DNA of 64,000 nucleotides. Origin: UBA5951 sp012269555. Its GTDB lineage: Bacteria > Pseudomonadota > Alphaproteobacteria > Puniceispirillales > Puniceispirillaceae. The DNA lies in contig JAYQTS010000003.1 in assembly GCA_038147755.1 (NCBI GenBank), forward strand, positions 248,001-312,000. The letters run 5' to 3'. Positions 27,812 through 36,734 of this stretch are shown here, piece after piece. Below the pieces are notes generated by a model. That model was not told the origin of the DNA and made no database searches. It was given only the letters and a program-made list of their open reading frames with translations. Every line of letters starts with the position of its first letter. The stretch's first letter is position 1. A program made the position numbers and the translations under genes.

Positions 27812-28486
27812 CTACATCTCTTGGTCTTTTTCATTAGGATTTATTATTTTTTCAACTTTTGAAGGGCGCGTACCCAATACTATAATCCTATCTCCTAGTT
27901 CTAAGGCTTCATCAATATCATGAGTTACAAATATGATGGTCATTCCGATGTCCTGCCAAAGTTGCACAAGTTGAGAACGCAGTATTCTCCTTGTATTTGG
28001 GTCTAGCGCTGAAAATGGCTCATCCATAAGAATTATTTCTGGCTTAAGAGAAAGTGCTCGTGCAAGTGATACACGTTGTCTTTCACCCCCAGATAACATT
28101 AAAGGCATCTTATTGATATCGCTTGCAAGTCCAACTTTTGTCAATTGTTTAAACGCAATTTCATTTCGAATTTCTTTGCTCATATCAGGATGCCTCATTT
28201 CCAACCCAAATGCTGCATTATCAAGTGTGTTTTTCCAAGGTAGAAGTCTTGGGTTTTGGAAAACATAAGCCATTTGGTCCCAACACTCAGTGGGGGACTT
28301 TCCCGCAATAGTTATCTTCCCTGAATAATCATTTAATAAATCTCCAATAAGCCTAAGGGTAGTAGATTTTCCGCATCCAGAAGGCCCCAAAATACAGAAA
28401 AATTCTCCCCGTTTTATTGAGAAACTCAAATCTTCAATAATACGTGTGTCGCCAAATTTTAGTCCAACATTATTAAATTCTATCAT
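27812..28486 (-). CDS. ABC transporter ATPase (NitT/TauT-like)
   Basis: 224 residues, intact. Walker A GPSGCGKST, Q-loop VFQNPRLLPWKN, signature LSGGERQRVSLARAL, Walker B IILMDEPFSALD and switch histidine in FVTHDIDEAL. The PRLLPW sequence at the Q-loop is characteristic of SsuB/TauB-type ATPases. It is the first gene of the operon, with an 81-base gap to the binding protein. It energises import with the two permeases downstream. Confidence 0.92.
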   Translation of the reverse strand: MIEFNNVGLKFGDTRIIEDLSFSIKRGEFFCILGPSGCGKSTTLRLIGDLLNDYSGKITIAGKSPTECWDQMAYVFQNPRLLPWKNTLDNAAFGLEMRHPDMSKEIRNEIAFKQLTKVGLASDINKMPLMLSGGERQRVSLARALSLKPEIILMDEPFSALDPNTRRILRSQLVQLWQDIGMTIIFVTHDIDEALELGDRIIVLGTRPSKVEKIINPNEKDQEM

Positions 28487-28714
28487 TTTAGTGATAATAT
28501 TTTCCTATATTATAAAATTAACTTAAACTTAACCAAAGTTGAAACGTGATTACAATGTCTGTAAAAATAATACTTTAAAACTTTTTAATATTTGGCTCTA
28601 AAGTAACAATGTTAAGCAAAACTAACGTCATCATCTCTAAATAATCAGTTTAAAACTTCAAACAAATTTCATTTATATGTTCTCATCTTAAAATTAGAAC
28701 AAATGTTCTAAAAC

Positions 28715-29821
28715 TTAAATATTACTTTTTTTCCAATTCCGGGTATTTTCTATGGTTGCTAATGGTCGTATCATTTCTGGTACAAATTCATTTAAAGACC
28801 TGCCTAGCTGAATATCTTTTGGAAGGTTAGGATTAGCTATTGCACCTTTCCCAACCGCTGCTAAATCTGCTTCATTATTTTTAAGCAAGCTCACAGCTTT
28901 TTCTGTAACATGAAGTCCACCACAGGCTATTACCGTTCCTTCAAAATACTTTTTAGCGTAAAAAGATAGATTATTTTCTGTTTGCCAAACTGGTTCTAGC
29001 CCTTTGTGAGTACTTATATGCAAATAATTAGGCCCTATGGACTTCATTTTTTTGAATATAAAAGCAGCATCCTGTTCTCCTCCTGGCCACTCGTATTCAA
29101 AATTATTCACTTTTGTTTGTGATATTCTCATTCCAACTGGAATTTTACCCTTAACAGTATCTAATATTGACTCTAAAACCTCACAATGAAAACGAATGCG
29201 ATTTTCGATGTTTCCTCCATATTCATCATTACGTTGATTTGAAAACACTGTAAGAAATTGGTCTAATAAATATCCATTTGCCCCATGAATTTCGACCCCA
29301 TCAAAACCAGCCTCCATTGCATTTTCTGCCGCTAAAGAAAAATTTTTTACTGTTTCTAATATTTGATGTTTTGTTATTTCCATAGGAACAGGGAATTTTC
29401 CTTCTCCATAATAATGCGGAAGCATCTTTCCAAGCAATTCTGTTTTAGAGGGGGCGATGGCATATTTCTTATAACTATTTTCCTGTATAAGTCCACCTGC
29501 ATGAATTAATTGCAAGAAAATAGGTGTGTTTGTTTTATGCACAGCCTCAACGATTTTTTTCCAACTATCTATATGTTGTTTATTTGCTATGCCGGGTTGA
29601 TTTCGATAACCTTGGGAATATTGCTCGTCTATGTAGGTCCCCTCAGTGATAATCAAACCCCAACCACCTTTTGCATAATCCTCGTAATGTTCTCTCATTA
29701 TTTCAGTTGGAATGCCATTTGGAGTTGCACTAACTCGCGTCATAGGTGCGACTACCAGCCTATTTTTTAATTTAAGAGTACTAATTTTAGTCTCAGAAAA
29801 TAATTGTGAAAAACTAGACAT
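28715..29821 (-). CDS. NADH:flavin oxidoreductase, Old Yellow Enzyme family
   Basis: FMN-dependent TIM-barrel ene-reductase, 368 residues, intact. Family motifs: RLVVAPMTRVSATPNGIPTE near the start, IFLQLIHAGG, the catalytic HGANGYLLDQFLTVFSNQRNDEYGG segment, and VIACGGLHVTEKA with VGKGAIANPNLP for FMN phosphate. Such enzymes reduce activated C=C bonds such as enones and unsaturated nitriles. It is on the same strand as the ABC operon but 228 bases upstream, so probably a separate unit. The tyrosine proton donor position is not certain by eye. Confidence 0.88.
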   Translation of the reverse strand: MSSFSQLFSETKISTLKLKNRLVVAPMTRVSATPNGIPTEIMREHYEDYAKGGWGLIITEGTYIDEQYSQGYRNQPGIANKQHIDSWKKIVEAVHKTNTPIFLQLIHAGGLIQENSYKKYAIAPSKTELLGKMLPHYYGEGKFPVPMEITKHQILETVKNFSLAAENAMEAGFDGVEIHGANGYLLDQFLTVFSNQRNDEYGGNIENRIRFHCEVLESILDTVKGKIPVGMRISQTKVNNFEYEWPGGEQDAAFIFKKMKSIGPNYLHISTHKGLEPVWQTENNLSFYAKKYFEGTVIACGGLHVTEKAVSLLKNNEADLAAVGKGAIANPNLPKDIQLGRSLNEFVPEMIRPLATIENTRNWKKSNI

Positions 29822-29971
29822 TATAAAATTCTTTCTTAGATCTTATTTTATGAATACAAGTTTACAGAATTTACCATTTAAATCCAGAATATCATTAAAT
29901 TGATTTCTTAATTTGATACATTTCATATATTCATAAATGAATATTTTTTTTGATTTTTTACGGAAGATTTT

Positions 29972-30865
29972 ATGACTAATCGGCATATTTTTGCAGGAAT
30001 AATATTTGCCAGTTTATCTGCTGGTTTGGGTGGTGGTGGACTTGTATTTACACGCCTTGCATTGCCACAAACAGACCCCTTCACATTGGGTTTTTTACGT
30101 TGGTTTATATTAGCTGTTATCTTATTTTTAATTTATTGGAAGCAATTAAATTTTAGTAAAATAAATAAATCGGATCTCCATATAATTTCTTTTCTTGGTT
30201 TAATTTACTTTGCAGCATTTCCAATTTTATTAACTTTTGGACTAACATTTACTACTGCTGGACGGGCTGGGCTTGTATTTGCAACAATGCCCATCTGGAC
30301 TCTAATAATCTCTTCTTTTTTTAAAATTGAACCAATAACAAAAGTAAAGTTATTTGCAATTTTTGTTGCAATGTTAGGAGTTTTTATTGCTTTAGGAAAT
30401 AATTTTAATGAGGTAAACTTAACGCTTTTAATGGGCGATTTTATCGTAATGGCTGGGGTAATTTGCTCATCTATTTTTGCAGCTTTTTCTTCTACTTATA
30501 TTGAAAAATATGGAAATTTAAACGTTTTACTTTTTGCGCTTATTTCTGGCGTTTCAGCTATGCTTATTGCTGCATTTATTTTAGGTAGTCCCTTTAGTGG
30601 TTCCCTAGATTTTAATCTCTTAGGTTGGTCATATGTGTTTGTTTTGGGAATTCCTTGCGGAGCGATAATGATCTTTTGTTGGGGTAAAGCCCTGCAATTA
30701 GCTACACCAACTCAAGCCTCATTATGCATGGGGTTTCACCCACTGACGGCAATGTTATTGGGCTCTTTAATGCTTAATGAGCAAATTACCTCAAATTTGG
30801 TGATAGGGTTTATTCTCGTTTTTTTAGCAGTCTTATTTATACAAATAAAAAGAGAATTTATTTAA
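29972..30865 (+). CDS. EamA-family (DMT) transporter
   Basis: 297 residues with ten hydrophobic segments in two repeats, the drug/metabolite transporter layout of the inner membrane. Repeat ends are visible: AGRAGLVFATMPIWTLIISSF in the first half and PTQASLCMGFHPLTAMLLGSLM in the second, both matching the EamA signature. It usually works as an exporter of amino acids or metabolites; the substrate is unknown. Its stop overlaps the stop of the convergent CocE-like gene by 4 bases, so transcripts overlap. Confidence 0.85.
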   Translation: MTNRHIFAGIIFASLSAGLGGGGLVFTRLALPQTDPFTLGFLRWFILAVILFLIYWKQLNFSKINKSDLHIISFLGLIYFAAFPILLTFGLTFTTAGRAGLVFATMPIWTLIISSFFKIEPITKVKLFAIFVAMLGVFIALGNNFNEVNLTLLMGDFIVMAGVICSSIFAAFSSTYIEKYGNLNVLLFALISGVSAMLIAAFILGSPFSGSLDFNLLGWSYVFVLGIPCGAIMIFCWGKALQLATPTQASLCMGFHPLTAMLLGSLMLNEQITSNLVIGFILVFLAVLFIQIKREFI

Positions 30866-32592
30866 TCAGAAGGTATGATTGGTAAAAGTATATAACTACT
30901 ATGATTTTCACCTGAATAAATAGTTGTTTCACCGCTGAATATTTCTTTTGGCCTATCAAATGGATCATTATGCAGAAAGGGCCCTGAACCTCGACAAGGC
31001 ATATAATCCCCTACTGATTCACCCGGTCTATCAAAATCCTGCCCAGAAATATTAATTCCAATCTGGTAGCCCTTTGGGAGAATTATACTTTGTGGCCAAA
31101 TCTCAATATCTAGTTCATAAATTTCATTTGGCAATAACATTTGCTTTTCATCATGAGAGTGATATGGTCTCCAAAACAAAGATTTATTTTTATCTAATTT
31201 TCTGTGTGAGGCCCTCAACCAACCTTGAGCAAGAGGAGTTCTTGGGTCAACTGTACCTTGAAAATAAACTTCCTTTCCGGTTTCAGAAAAAGCTTGTAAA
31301 GTAATAAAAATATCACAGTCTTCGGTAGAGGAGGATAAAAATAATTTTGCCACAATTGGACCTGTTATTTCAGTCTCACTCTTTAATGGTTCAGATAAAA
31401 TAGAGACACCTCTCGAGTTTGATGAAAACTTAATCTCAGCAGACTTTGTGTTTTCCTTCCAAGTTAAACTTCCATTTTGGCTGGCATCAATAAATAGTTT
31501 TGTCCATTTGGTACGTTCTAATGGCCATTCATTTTCTTTTCTTAGTTCAAATTCATTACTAAAAGGTCTTCGCAAGTTAAGCCATACTTTTGGCTCTTTA
31601 TCCCAACCGTTTTTCTCATCCTTTAAATAAAAATCAAAAAATCTTTTTTGTAATTGCATACCATATTCTAGATAAAACCATTCCTCATGTCTCCCAGGGT
31701 GCACCTCTAACCATTTATCTGCAGACTTTGCTTGAATAAATGCCTCAAAATTTCCACGAGGATGCAGTCCGAAACCAGCCCAACTAGCAGCGCTTAAAAA
31801 AGGAACTTCAACATTATCCCAATTTGGAGACCTCTGTTGATACCACTCATCGTCTAATTCTCTTGCTCTGAAATTATCTAAAGTATGTGCATGATTTTCT
31901 TTTCTTTCTCTTTCAGACAAAATTGAAGGACCAGTAGATAAATGTTTCTCTCCTTTATCTTCAGTTAACCAATGGTCAGTTGGTCCATTTGGGTTTCCAT
32001 GTTGTATTGCGAGCACCTGAGATGGAAACCAAAATTCCATAAAATGATTTGATAATATACCTCCATGGCGAGCCCAATCACGGTAATGATCAGCAGCCCC
32101 CTCCCAAGGTATCATAGCCTTTAAATGCTTTGGCTTTAGAGCGGCAACTTGCCACTGATTAATGGCATAATAGGAAATACCGTTCAAACCAACTGCCCCA
32201 TTTGACCATTCCTGAGTACCACACCATTCAATTACTGTTGCAAAATCCTCTGTTTCTCTCGGTGAAAAAATGTCCAAAAAACCTTCACTTCGTCCAGCAC
32301 CTCTTGAATCAAATCTAACACAAGCATATCCCCATGGAACCCAAATTTCTGGATCAACTGTTTCCCATGTAAGATATTTTTGAGTAGAGTTTTTTAGAAC
32401 ATCAGGGTGCATCTCGACTAACGAGTCCCACAAGCGCTGATAATGTTCCTGATATTTTACTCCTTTACCATATGGCCCACCTGCGAGAATAACAGGAAGT
32501 TTGTTGGAAGTTTCAGGACGGTAAACATCAGCCTTAAGAATAAGACCATCATTCATTGGAATTTCAAGATCTCTCTCTATAATCATCTTCAT
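30862..32592 (-). CDS. CocE/NonD-type hydrolase (X-Pro dipeptidyl-peptidase S15 fold)
   Basis: Serine hydrolase of 576 residues: an S15-type alpha/beta hydrolase domain followed by a jelly-roll C-terminal domain. The start MNDGLILKADVYRPE is typical. The oxyanion region is CVRFDSRGAGRSEG, the nucleophile elbow GLNGISYYAINQW contains the Ser of the GxSY motif, and the C-terminal domain shows TGPIVAKLFLSSSTEDCDIF. Known members cleave esters (cocaine esterase), acyl-amino acids or peptides. No signal peptide, so cytoplasmic. The second ATG at 32586 is better spaced from GAGGA and may be the true start. Confidence 0.88.
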   Translation of the reverse strand: MKMIIERDLEIPMNDGLILKADVYRPETSNKLPVILAGGPYGKGVKYQEHYQRLWDSLVEMHPDVLKNSTQKYLTWETVDPEIWVPWGYACVRFDSRGAGRSEGFLDIFSPRETEDFATVIEWCGTQEWSNGAVGLNGISYYAINQWQVAALKPKHLKAMIPWEGAADHYRDWARHGGILSNHFMEFWFPSQVLAIQHGNPNGPTDHWLTEDKGEKHLSTGPSILSERERKENHAHTLDNFRARELDDEWYQQRSPNWDNVEVPFLSAASWAGFGLHPRGNFEAFIQAKSADKWLEVHPGRHEEWFYLEYGMQLQKRFFDFYLKDEKNGWDKEPKVWLNLRRPFSNEFELRKENEWPLERTKWTKLFIDASQNGSLTWKENTKSAEIKFSSNSRGVSILSEPLKSETEITGPIVAKLFLSSSTEDCDIFITLQAFSETGKEVYFQGTVDPRTPLAQGWLRASHRKLDKNKSLFWRPYHSHDEKQMLLPNEIYELDIEIWPQSIILPKGYQIGINISGQDFDRPGESVGDYMPCRGSGPFLHNDPFDRPKEIFSGETTIYSGENHSSYILLPIIPSD

Positions 32593-32910
32593 TTCCTCAA
32601 TTTTATAAAAAGTATGCGGTTACAATGAATATTTTAGGTAATTAAAACTCAATTTTTATTGTTCTTGAATTTTTCAATTTTTTTCAAGAACACGTTTTTA
32701 AAAAAATAGTGCAAAGCATAATAATCATCCCAGTTTATTTTTCTAAATTTTTGTGCATTGATTCTAGAAATGAAATTTATCAAACCTTTTCGATATTTTA
32801 CTCCTTAATTTTTCTTGACTATAAACTCTATATTTGAGAAAATTTCCTTAAGTGGTCGGTCACAAGCCCACTCTAAAAAAAAGGCCTCTTAAAATGAATT
32901 GAGGGGGGAG
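32593..32910. other. Intergenic promoter region between divergent genes
   Basis: 318 AT-rich bases between the CocE-like gene (leftward) and the small protein gene at 32911 (rightward), expected to hold two divergent promoters. I see no open frame, tRNA or terminator. A GGAGAT-rich ribosome site for the right-hand gene is at its end. Confidence 0.4.
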
Positions 32911-33168
32911 ATGATGACCGAAGCGGCAACTAATAAAGAGCTTAGTCTTGGTGACCAAGGATTTTTTGATAAATTTACTGGTAAGAAATATCTTTGCCAA
33001 TCTGCTACAATCTTAGGTGGAATTAAACATTACAGGTTGAAATCAGTTGAATCTGAAGACGTTATACTTTTATCCGAGAGCGGACTAAAAATACGCTTTA
33101 ATGATAAGCCGGATGTTGGCGATAAAAATTTTAAAAATTTATTTCTTAAAGCAGTTTTTAGAAAATAA
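32911..33168 (+). CDS. Small cytoplasmic protein, unknown function
   Basis: 85 or 86 residues, not recognised. A very strong GAGGGGGGAG site precedes two tandem ATGs (32911 and 32914); the second has the better spacing. The product begins MTEAATNKELSLGDQGFFDKFTGKKY and has alternating hydrophobic residues (YRLKSVESEDVILLSESGLKI) suggesting a small beta-rich domain. No signal peptide or membrane helix is present. It stands alone with about 300 bases empty on each side. Confidence 0.55.
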   Translation: MMTEAATNKELSLGDQGFFDKFTGKKYLCQSATILGGIKHYRLKSVESEDVILLSESGLKIRFNDKPDVGDKNFKNLFLKAVFRK

Positions 33169-33487
33169 CAAAAACAAGTTTGCTTCTTATATTCTAAATT
33201 ATATTAGCCTTGTACAAGGCTGAAGAATAATCATTAAATGTCTACAATCGAGATATTTATTTTTTATAAAACTAAAAACTTTTTAATAATTTAATATTAC
33301 TAGGGACTATACAGCTTATTTTTTTAATAATATCTGATGTGATATAATACCTAAATAAGGTAACTTTTTTAAAAAACTTTCATTTACAATTAAATAGTTA
33401 TTGAAATTATATGAATTAAATGAATTTTTATTTGATTTCACCACAAATTGTTTTAACTCATATAAAATAATATTTTTTGAGTGGTAA
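33169..33487. other. Intergenic region with a perfect 16-base palindrome
   Basis: 319 AT-rich bases before the UbiH-like gene. The only structure seen is AGCCTTGTACAAGGCT at 33206-33221, a perfect palindrome. It has no T-tract after it, so it is not a standard terminator. It might be an operator or a short RNA hairpin. No gene is seen. Confidence 0.35.
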
Positions 33488-34678
33488 ATGAGATATTTTG
33501 ATATTTGTATAATCGGAGGAGGGCACACGGGATTAGTGGCCACTCTCGCTTTCGCTAATAAAAAATTAAGTGTTCTTTGTGTTGAGAAGAAAAGTTTTAA
33601 AAAAGACAATAAGCGTGATTTCGAGTTGCGAACCACCGCTCATCTTATTCCGGCAGTAAATTTTCTAAATACAATAGGTGTATGGAAGCACCTCGAAAGC
33701 CATAGTTGTCCCTTAAATTCATTAAATATAATAAATTCCAGGGATATTGATAATTACCCATCAAAAATATCAGAAAATACATTTAAAGCTAGAGAGATTG
33801 GAAAAGAATGTTTTGGCTATAATGTGCCGTTGGAGAAGAGTATAAAAATTTTACGCGAACTCGTACTATTAAAAGAAAACGTTGAACTTCTAGAGGCCAC
33901 TTCCTTAATTTCATCAAGCGTAGATGGTGAATTTAGAATAGCCCAATTATCCAACGGTGAAGTTATTAAAACAAAGTTAATCATTGGCGCTGATGGTTCA
34001 AACTCCGTTGTTAGAGAGTTGTCTAATATTCCCACTTTTGAAAAGGATACTAAACAGATAGCCTTAACATTTAATGCAAAACATGAGATAAAACATAGTA
34101 ACGTTTCTAATGAATTCTACAAATTTGGAGGACCACTTACAACGGTTCCCATATCAGATGAATTCCAAGGCATGCACTCTTCTATCGTTTGGATGAATAA
34201 AGAAGATTATACTGAAAAATTATTAAATTTTAGTAAAAAGGAATTCTCTTTAAAATTAAAGGAGCGGTCACTTTCCATTTTAGGAGAAATATCACCAATC
34301 ACTAATTTAATTGAAATTCCAGTAAAATTTATGGTTGCAAAAAAACTTATAGGCGAAAGAATTGCGCTTATTGGGGAAGCTGCACATAAGCTTCCCCCGA
34401 TTGGAGCACAAGGGTTTAATATGAGTGTCAAGGATATTGAAACGATTGTGAATTTATCCATAAAATATCCAAATACCATTGGTTGTTTCGAGATGCTAAA
34501 TGAGTACCAACTTAAACGTTTACCTGAAATATTAGGAAAATCTTGGTCTGTAGGCTTGCTAAATATATTAGCTTATTCAGAGCGGATTCCATTACAAAAC
34601 TTAAGGGCTATTGGCTTAGAAGCATTAAATAATTCGTCTTTTCTTAAAAAAACAATAATGCGCTTTGGCCTGGGATAA
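33488..34678 (+). CDS. FAD-dependent monooxygenase, UbiH/UbiF/Coq6 family
   Basis: Probable ubiquinone-biosynthesis aromatic hydroxylase, 396 residues, intact. The dinucleotide-binding motif ICIIGGGHTGLVATLAFANK is at the start, the second FAD motif is IIGADGSNSVVRE, and the third is ALIGEAAHKLPPIGAQGFNM, the UbiH family signature. UbiH-type enzymes hydroxylate the quinone ring of a polyprenylated precursor at the inner membrane. No other ubi gene is adjacent. It could instead act on another aromatic, but the GAQGFN motif favours the UbiH branch. Confidence 0.85.
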   Translation: MRYFDICIIGGGHTGLVATLAFANKKLSVLCVEKKSFKKDNKRDFELRTTAHLIPAVNFLNTIGVWKHLESHSCPLNSLNIINSRDIDNYPSKISENTFKAREIGKECFGYNVPLEKSIKILRELVLLKENVELLEATSLISSSVDGEFRIAQLSNGEVIKTKLIIGADGSNSVVRELSNIPTFEKDTKQIALTFNAKHEIKHSNVSNEFYKFGGPLTTVPISDEFQGMHSSIVWMNKEDYTEKLLNFSKKEFSLKLKERSLSILGEISPITNLIEIPVKFMVAKKLIGERIALIGEAAHKLPPIGAQGFNMSVKDIETIVNLSIKYPNTIGCFEMLNEYQLKRLPEILGKSWSVGLLNILAYSERIPLQNLRAIGLEALNNSSFLKKTIMRFGLG

Positions 34679-34720
34679 CTTAAAATTTATCAATAAAAGT
34701 AAAAGATCAGACGAGGGAGC

Positions 34721-35659
34721 TCATAGACTGGCTAGTCTTTCTGTTAGTAGATTAAAAAAGCCTTCTGTATCCACGTCACCAATAAAATTAGCATTCGCCT
34801 CTCGACCAGATACACCCCACCAGTCTGCCACCGTCATTCCAAGGGTTAACAAAGATTCGGTTTCGATTTCAACATTAACAAATCGGCCCGAGAATAAGCT
34901 GGGTTTTAAGAGATAAGCAATAACAGACGGATCATGCAAAGGAGCAGCGTCAGAACCATATTTTTGTTTGTCAAATCTTTCAGAAAATTGAAGCATTTCT
35001 GATATCACTTGTCCAACACGAGTGCCAAAACTTTCAAATGCCTCTATTTGGGCTTTTGTCACTAACAACTTATGTGTGACATCTAATGGAAGGAAAGTTT
35101 TTTTAACTGAAGAATTGAGAATAATTTTAGCAGCTTCGGGGTCTACAAATACATTAAATTCCGCTGCTGGTGTTATGTTACCTACTTCAAAATATGCTCC
35201 AGCCATCATCACTATCTCTTTGGCCCTTGTTATTATTTCAGGTGCTTTTTCTATAGCAATAGCAATATTAGTTAGCGGACCTAAACAGCATAATGTTATG
35301 GATCCAGGTTCATGTGATGCAAGTGTTTCAATAAGAAAATCAATACCATTTTTATCTTGTAAAGACATTTTTGGTTCGGAAAGAATTGGACCATCCAAAC
35401 CTGTTTTACCATGCACATGCTCCGCCGTAATTAGTGGCCTAAACATTGGTGAATCAGAACCAGCAAAAATTTTTAATTCAGGCCTACCAGCTAATTCACA
35501 AATAATCCTTGCGTTTTTACTGGTAAAATTTAACGGAACATTCCCTGCCACAGTAGTAATACCTAGAACATTTAGTTCATTGGGACTTGCTAACGCTAAT
35601 AATATAGCTACGGCATCATCTTGACCAGGATCAGTATCAATAATAATTTTCTTCTTCAT
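34721..35659 (-). CDS. Nucleoside hydrolase
   Basis: Inosine-uridine-preferring nucleoside hydrolase family: ribonucleoside plus water gives base plus ribose. 312 residues, intact. The calcium- and ribose-binding motif IIIDTDPGQDDAVAIL is at the N-terminus. ITLCCLGPLTNIAIAI, EFNVFVDPEAAK and the late catalytic region APLHDPSVIAYLL follow. The start is ATG 35659, because homologues begin just before the DTDPG motif; an ATG at 35680 is possible. Convergent with the UbiH-like gene. Base preference cannot be told. Confidence 0.9.
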   Translation of the reverse strand: MKKKIIIDTDPGQDDAVAILLALASPNELNVLGITTVAGNVPLNFTSKNARIICELAGRPELKIFAGSDSPMFRPLITAEHVHGKTGLDGPILSEPKMSLQDKNGIDFLIETLASHEPGSITLCCLGPLTNIAIAIEKAPEIITRAKEIVMMAGAYFEVGNITPAAEFNVFVDPEAAKIILNSSVKKTFLPLDVTHKLLVTKAQIEAFESFGTRVGQVISEMLQFSERFDKQKYGSDAAPLHDPSVIAYLLKPSLFSGRFVNVEIETESLLTLGMTVADWWGVSGREANANFIGDVDTEGFFNLLTERLASL

Positions 35660-35878
35660 GATAATCACAAACCCAATCATTAATAAGTATATTTATAATG
35701 CATATGGTAAAACCGATTGATTACAACAAAATTTTAAATTACTCCAATATTTCCTAATACCTTATTTTTTCAGGTCACTTAAAAAGATGTATTTTTACAA
35801 AGGAAGTATATTATTTCCATCTAGATATTATATTATATTATATTTTTTTGGGTTTTTGAGGGTAGGAGAGGTAATTTT

Positions 35879-36445
35879 ATGAAATTGCATAATAATAATA
35901 TTAAGCCATTTGTATGGGGCCACGGCGAACGTATTTTAGAAATGTTTCTTGAACCTACATGCCCATATTCGGCTAAAGCTTTCAATAAAATTGATGAGCT
36001 TGTCTCAAAAGCTGGTGAAAACCAACTAAAAGTGATAGTTCGTTTTCAATCACAACCATGGCATTTGTTTTCAGGTATCGTTATTAGAGCTATTCTTGCG
36101 GCATCTATTATGGAAGATGGAAGAAATAAATCCATTTCAGTGATGAAAGCTGTGTTCGACAATCGAGAAGATTTTGAGTTTATCGATCACTGCAGCGGAC
36201 CAAATATGGCAGCCACTCCCAATGATATTATTAGACGAATTTCTACTCTCAGTGGCTTTGACGTTTCAGCTACCTTCCAACATAAAAACCTTCAAAACCA
36301 GATCAAATGGCAGGCAAAATATGCTAGACAGAATGGCATACATGTTAGCCCCACCTTTATGATTGATGGAGTGGTAGCGCCTAAAATGAGCAGTGGAGAT
36401 AATATAGAGAAATGGATATCAGAATTAGAGAACTTTGCAAAATAA
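35879..36445 (+). CDS. DsbA-fold thioredoxin-like protein with a CPYS motif
   Basis: 188 residues of the DsbA/2-hydroxychromene isomerase-like thioredoxin fold. The active-site motif in EMFLEPTCPYSAKAF is Cys-Pro-Tyr-Ser, a monothiol version of CxxC. The cis-proline loop is HVSPTFMIDGV. It has no signal peptide, so it is likely cytoplasmic. A strong GGAGAGG site precedes the ATG. It could be a thiol reductase, glutathione-linked enzyme or FrnE-like protein. It stands alone between a nucleoside hydrolase (divergent) and a quinone reductase gene. Confidence 0.75.
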   Translation: MKLHNNNIKPFVWGHGERILEMFLEPTCPYSAKAFNKIDELVSKAGENQLKVIVRFQSQPWHLFSGIVIRAILAASIMEDGRNKSISVMKAVFDNREDFEFIDHCSGPNMAATPNDIIRRISTLSGFDVSATFQHKNLQNQIKWQAKYARQNGIHVSPTFMIDGVVAPKMSSGDNIEKWISELENFAK

Positions 36446-36734
36446 TAAGCAAAGATAGTATTTTTACGTTGCCTTTAAAGACTATTTTTTAAATGCAAAC
36501 GAAAATCTAAATATTTTCAACCCCACATATTTTTTTTTCCCATTTATCAATACATTATTTTAATAGAATATATTTTAGTCTTTGAAACACAGTAAAAAAA
36601 GCTAAATATTATTAAATTATCTCTAAAATGGTAGATTAGACTAAATAAATTTAGATTTATACAACAGATTTCCTTTTCGTAAACTCTACTAAACTGGCTA
36701 ACTAAATGGGTAGAGTGCAACAAACGAGGTATAT

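Noticed and set aside
35022..35624. 200-residue open frame opposite the nucleoside hydrolase
   Set aside because: Antisense shadow of a gene with all family motifs; no independent start signal or recognisable domain.
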